The position numbers and the translations under genes were made by a program. Shown in pieces: positions 59,352 to 64,000 of a stretch of DNA of 64,000 bases (position 1 is its first letter; every line of letters begins with the position of its first letter). This DNA is from Azorinus chamasolen (taxonomy: Eukaryota; Mollusca; Bivalvia; Cardiida; Solecurtidae). Below the pieces are notes generated by a model, which had not been told where the DNA came from, ran no database searches, and saw only the letters and a list, made by a program, of their open reading frames with translations. The stretch lies in NCBI GenBank assembly GCA_963576725.1, contig OY755237.1, positions 59,697,873-59,761,872 on the forward strand, in the 5' to 3' direction.

Positions 59352-59406
59352 CTTAGAAAAGTCTAAACATTTGCGGCCGTACAGCTTGCACCACAGTGAT
59401 AGTGAA

Positions 59407-59733
59407 GCCCAATTAGTCTGGTATGACAACCAGCCGAATGTAAGCAAAAGTGTCAATTTCATAAGACAGCTTCCGTTTTCCGGGTTCCCCTTTTTTCCGT
59501 TGTCGGATTATGCGTATATGCAAAACGCTGCATCTTCGCTTTTCGCAATGGTCGTAGAATAGTTTTGCACGATAATTCGGTGAGGTTTTATAGCCGTACC
59601 TTTTTTGGTCCTAGGAAATACTGCGCCTTTGATTTTTCGATCTCTCTATTCCTTACTAATATGTAGAGGCCGAATCTTACCAATGAAGACCTTTACTTTC
59701 GTTCGGCTGGCTATTATACCAGACCAACTGGGC
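59407..59733. mobile_element. short TIR element (MITE), hAT-like duplication
   Basis: Ends GCCCAATTAGTCTGGTAT and, mirrored, GCCCAGTTGGTCTGGTAT, with CAGCCGAA just inside both. The flanks TAGTGAA and TAGTGGA suggest a 7-8 bp duplication with one or two changes. It directly adjoins the right end of the 9-kb element. Confidence 0.65.
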
Positions 59734-59739
59734 TAGTGG

Positions 59740-60790
59740 ACGCCTTATTATGTCTCCCACCACGTAGTGGTGTGAGAGACATATTGATTTGTTCCTTTCT
59801 GTCTTTCTTTCTGTCCGTCTGTCTGTCCGTCTGTCACAAAATCTTGTGCGCTCTCTAATGTTAAACGTTCTCACCGAATCTTCACCACACCTTATACAAA
59901 TGTTTATAGCCATACAATCTAGACCAAGTTCAATATCATGCAAGATTGTTTCAGGAACGTTAGAGTTATGGCTCTTGATTTATCCAAATTTAGCCTTTTT
60001 AGTCTTGTCCGCTCCCTAAGTCAAAAACGTCTTATCCAAACTTCACCAAACCTTATTAAAATGTTTATGGCTATAATATCTAGGCCAAGTTAATTATCAA
60101 GCAAGATTGTTTTTCAGGAACTTTAGAGTTATGGCTCTTGATTTATCCAAACTTGGCTTTTTTAGTCTTGTCCGTTCCCTAAGTCAAACACGTCTTATTA
60201 AAACCTCACGCAACTTTATTAAAAAGATATGGCCATAATATTTAGGCCAAGTTTAACACCAAGGCAAATAGTGCAGGCCCAGATCAGACGCCGCCTTTTC
60301 AAGGCGGCATCTGATCAGAGACTTCACTATTTGTCTCAAACTCTTCTTCTATATCTGCGCTTTCTTCCTTTGAAATTTGCATTTATTTATCTCATTTCCT
60401 TATTTTACCAAATTCGATTCTGTACAATTGCATTGCATACGACAATTAGAAATTAGGCGCCGAAAGGGTTAATATCCAGCGAGATTGTTATGGCCCTTGA
60501 TGTATCCAAATTTGGCCTTTTTAGCCTTGTCCGCTCTCTAAGTCCAAAACGTCTAATCCAATCTTCACCAAACCGTATAAAATGTTTATGGCTATAATAT
60601 CTAGGCCAAGTTTAATAACCAGCAATATTAAACTAGGCACATTAGAGTTATGGCCCTTGAATAATATAAAATTGGCCTTGTTAGCGATGTCCACTCTCTA
60701 AGTCATAAAGTTCTCATCTAATCATCACCTAACTTTATGAAAATATATATGGTTATAATATCTAGGCCATATTGAATAAATAGCAATTTT
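59740..60790. repeat. 180-bp tandem repeat with TATCTAGGCCAAGTT
   Basis: Begins GTCTCCCACCACGTAGTGGT with a CTGTCTGTCCGTCTGTC run. About five units with AACTTTATTAAAATGTTTATGG, ATAATATCTAGGCCAAGTT, and AGAGTTATGGCTCTTGAT. A 60-bp palindrome of the CTGATCAG family interrupts it at 60275-60345. Confidence 0.85.
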
Positions 60791-60969
60791 GGAAAAGGTA
60801 CTTCAGGGTTACGGTCCTTGAATTGTTGAAAACTGAGCTTTTTTAGCTTTGACTGCTCTCTAAATAAAAAAGTCCTCAGCCAGTTTCCAACAAACTTTAT
60901 AAAAATGCATGCAATCATTTTTGAGACAGGAGCAGGTGGGATACATTTGTTTTTCTTAAAAACAAGCTC

Positions 60970-61735
60970 TAGTTTCTTTCCCGGTTTACCCTGTTGACAG
61001 ACACCTCCTGCCCGTCTGCCATAGGGATGCCGTCTTCTAGTTCCAAGCTCTTTCCGTGGCTTTTCTACAGCCCCCGGAGTTTCACCTAACTCATGGGAGT
61101 TGTAACAGCCTACCTTCGGTAGAGAGGAATCACTCTGATTCAGCGACGATTGGCAGTGTTTTAAGCTCATTCGCAAGCCTTTTATTCATACCTCAGCTAG
61201 AGCTGGTAGGTCGTGTCTCATTCGGGGCTATTTCTGAACACGAAGACATTGGATCTCTTCCCGTCTAAAGACTTAGTCTTTGTTGGGCTGATTTTCCTTT
61301 CGGTCGGGATCTCTCCATTAGAGTGACGGATATCTTGCACCTGTTATCTATTTTTGGCCAGAAGAACCGCTGCTCAGTCTGATCTCTTATATCCCTGGGA
61401 GCCGTTCTTTCAGCAGCGAACATTGTTTTTCTCATCAAGCCTCACTTGCGTTCAGTGTTGCCTGCTTTCTAAGTGATTGAGCCTCCGAATCTATTTTTTT
61501 CTGATATCGGATGCCAGCATCTAAGCCTCCATGTCTCCTGTTCTCAGGTTTTGGCCGGTTCAGGAGTCATAACTCCTTATGAACAATATCGATCTTCTAG
61601 CAGTCCTGAGTGTCTGAATGTTTTCGAGTTTCCTTCTGCCAGGAAGAGCTTATTTGTTATTAACGAAAACAAAACCGCAAAATATTCTCCAAACCCCACA
61701 CGCGAACATTTGGCATATCAATTATTACATTGGTG
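60970..61735 (+). mobile_element. DIRS-like fragment, RT part
   Basis: Broken frames on the plus strand encode STAPGVFT.LMGVVTAYLR, GITLIQ, LFPSKDLVFVGLIFLSVG and further downstream TPYEQYRSSSSPECLNVF. This is the same order as the DIRS RT at 1230-1770. Several stops; no termini found. Confidence 0.6.
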
Positions 61736-61739
61736 TTAA

Positions 61740-62809
61740 GAGAGGCCAAGTGCACAAAATTGCAAAAGCAAAATAGATGTAAAATTCGATTCTGTAAAAT
61801 ATATCTCATCTGGTTGTGACCTATGTTTTCTGCACATGACTTTGGTAAGAGGTGTCAGAATAACGGTCCATTCATCCACAACAATTGTTTTAATAATATG
61901 AAAGCTGTCGCACACACAATTGTCATAGTATACACATTTTATCCGTTTAGTTTTTGTCACTCTGGCAAGCATTTGTGCTGGAAAATCAGTTTAAGGTCTG
62001 GGAATGAACGGCACAGTGTACATTCGACCATAAAGGGTAGGGAAAATATTACGTCACCTCTATATGTTGAGAGAAGAATCGAAGGGGAAAATCGGAATAA
62101 CATTAAATCCCCAATTACCGACGTTATTGATGTTTGAGCTTATTTAAAGAGATGAAAGCAATACTTTATTACACATATTATTTGATGACAAAATATAGAC
62201 TATTTTTGTATTGCAGTCGAATTAAACAATCGCAGTTTCAAGAAACGAGCTACATTTAAACATCTTTACAGAGTAAACCCAGATCTGAAAGATCATAAAC
62301 AAGCTGTTTCAGTTTTTTCGTCCGCTACATTTATAGATAATTATATTAAAATACTGTACATGTCAGTTAATACTACTACTGTCAGTGGAAATTAGGTTCC
62401 TTTTCTACTTTTCCAAATGGTTTATTTAATATTACCCATAATTTTCTGTATAGATAAATGGAGAAAAGGTTAATAATTCTTGATTATACGCATGCTATAA
62501 TGAAGAACATTATTTGTTTAACTCCCTTTGTTATTCTTCAAAGAAGAACAGGTCCTTATTTCCTTTCACAAAATTAAGTTCATCGATATAATTTATTCAT
62601 TATACCAATGTAAATTTTTATTTGGTCGACATGTGCTTCATCGATAAAAAGTAAGGTTTTCAAATAAAAAGACCCATGCATTTTAGTTCACCAACGCAAA
62701 ACAGTGCTGAGGTTGAGCTTTTGTGATTGCCTAATGTCCATCATCCGTCGGCGTGCGTCGTCCGTCGTCAACAATTGGAACAATTATAATAATATTCTCC
62801 TCTTAATCA
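61740..62809. other. stretch without recognised gene
   Basis: AT-rich. At 62690-62775 there is a GTCCGTCGTCAACAATTG-type dispersed repeat also seen at 16415-16495 in the opposite sense. No exon-like frame with family support. Confidence 0.5.
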
Positions 62810-63785
62810 ACAAGGTTCTGCTTTCATCTTTGGCACACACCATCATCTATAGGTCCTCTACAAAAGCTAAATATTAATTCCCTTGGGTCAAAATTGGCAC
62901 CGCCCCAGGGGTGGCCAGTTTATATAGAAACATTTAGCGAACACTTGTTCATCTCTTAAAATAAAAGGTTCTCAGCTTTCATATTAGGCACATAACATCA
63001 ACTTCAGGTATTCCACAAAAGTTATACAAATTATGCACCTTTGGGTCGAAATTGACCCCACCCAGGGGTGGTAAGTGTTCTATAGAAGCATATAGCAAAA
63101 CATTTGAATTCCTTCACCTCTAAAACTTGAAGGTTCTAAGCTGGTATATTTGGTACATAGTTACATAATCAGGTCCTCTACAAAAGTTATACAAATCATG
63201 TCCCTGGGGTCAAAATTGGCCCGCCCCAGAGGCGGCCAGTTTTCTGGAGAAACATACAGGGAGTACTTTGAAAATCTTCTCCTTTGAAACTGAAAGGTTA
63301 TAAGCTTTCATATTTAGCACTTAGCATCATGTTCAGGTCCGGTAAAAACGTTATTGAAATCATGTCTCTTGGGTCAAAATTAGCCCGTCCTAGAGGTGGC
63401 CAGTTTTCTATAGAAACTTATAGTGAACATTTTGAAAATAGTCTCCTCTGAAACTGGAAGGTTATTAGCTTTCACATTTGGCACATAGCATTAACTTCAG
63501 GTCTTCTACAACAGTTATGCAAATTATGCTCCTGGGGTCAAAATTGTCCCCACCCCAGGGGTGGCCAGTTTCCTACAGAAACATAGTGAAAATCTTATCC
63601 ACTGAAACTTGAAGGTTCTAAGCTTTCAATATTTGGCACATAGCATCATGTTCAGGTCCTCTACGAAAGGTTTATAAATTATTCCCATAGGGTCAAATGT
63701 GGCCCCGCCCAAGGGATGGCCAGTTTTCTAGAAAAAAACATATAGTGAAAACTTAGAGAAAACATTCTCCTCTTATTTTCTGGTG
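62810..63785. repeat. 165-bp tandem repeat with GGGGTCAAAATTGGC
   Basis: About six units with CAGGTCCTCTACAAAAGTTAT, TGGGGTCAAAATTGGCCC, GGTGGCCAGTTTTCTATAGA and TGAAACTGAAAGGTT. It is the forward orientation of the array at 4810-5162 and 10199-10410. Confidence 0.9.
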
Positions 63786-63913
63786 AGCCATATCAGGGCC
63801 ATCATGGCCCATTTGTTAAAAAGGTTTCTTCTTTTATCAAGAGCAAACAACTAACTTATATCCCTTATTGTCATTTACTTAGTTGTTTTAATTATGCTAT
63901 CAGCACCAAACGT

Positions 63914-64000
63914 GTTCCTTACAAATGTAATCTCAAGGTACTTTTGCGACACGGTATTTCACATCCTGAATTTTATGGTGATGTGATTTACAAACTTCGT
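63914..64000 (+). mobile_element. Naiad PLE fragment running off the window end
   Basis: Encodes RVPYKCNLKVLLRHGISHP and EFYGDVIYKLR, the C-terminal block seen at 20770-20870. The window ends inside it; upstream is repeat sequence, so it looks 5' truncated. Confidence 0.7.

Larger units (their letters stand above)
50329..59398. mobile_element. long-TIR DNA transposon, CACTGTG ends, 5-bp TSD; Transib/RAG-like ends
   Basis: Both ends read CACTGTGGTGCAAGC inward, and the outer flanks are ATAGT on both sides (50324-50328 and 59399-59403), a perfect 5-bp duplication. The inverted arms are about 580 bp (50329-50908 and 58815-59398) and hold a short start-codon exon plus four TGTACGGTTTAG motifs each. 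Removing the nested LINE and the 5.2-kb insert leaves about 2.5-3 kb. Known: Transib and RAG-like transposons use CAC-starting heptamers and make 5-bp duplications. Inference: membership in that group rests only on the ends and the duplication length; no transposase core was recognised inside. Confidence 0.65.

Overview
The window looks like repeat-packed intron sequence from an aquatic invertebrate, most likely a bivalve mollusc (clam). It is AT-rich and has spliced coding exons with GT/AG borders, tRNA-derived SINEs and many short tandem repeats ending in GACGGACGG-type runs. It also carries DIRS, Penelope-like and LINE retroelements and many nested inverted-repeat transposons. No prokaryotic genes, operons, CRISPR arrays or rRNA were seen. 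The species cannot be named from this sequence.

Host gene: four short minus-strand exons (45572-45669, 42419-42575, 30809-30983, 12425-12528) join in phase without a stop. They encode the stretch just after the start of the RZ-type zinc finger of an RNF213-like giant AAA+/E3 ubiquitin ligase. The three introns are about 3, 11.4 and 18.3 kb, and much of the window lies inside them. The preceding exon (first half of the RZ finger) and the following exons were not found and probably lie outside the window.

Retroelements: at least seven copies or fragments belong to one clade of Penelope-like elements (PLEs), the Naiad type with the GIY-YIG endonuclease N-terminal to the RT. The fullest is 38165-42283 (minus). 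A second (19185-21632, plus) keeps an open RT frame of about 490 codons. In-frame TGA codons stand where conserved cysteines are expected: in the GIY-YIG zinc motif, in the CxC linker motif, and at one RT site shared by both copies. A hairpin with SECIS features (ATGA / AAA loop / GA) begins at the stop codon in six copies. This fits a retrotransposon-encoded selenoprotein, as reported for Naiads of some clams. DIRS-like fragments lie at 1-1790, 2630-4810, 23940-26440, 50040-50323 and 60970-61735. Two non-LTR elements lie at 47455-49440 and at 51890-52486 plus 57657-58500.

DNA elements: four long-inverted-repeat elements (5163-10198, 22340-28215, 31143-34046, 35476-36425) share a terminal signature and arm subrepeats built round a TTAATATTCATGAATA palindrome. 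A 9.07-kb element (50329-59398) with CACTGTG ends and a perfect 5-bp duplication ATAGT resembles Transib/RAG-type transposons in its ends. Its 580-bp arms each hold a start-codon exon with a splice donor. Inside it lies a LINE that is itself split by a 5.2-kb inverted-repeat element. MITEs, five tRNA-type SINEs, a dispersed 60-bp palindrome family and several 45-200 bp tandem arrays fill most of the rest.
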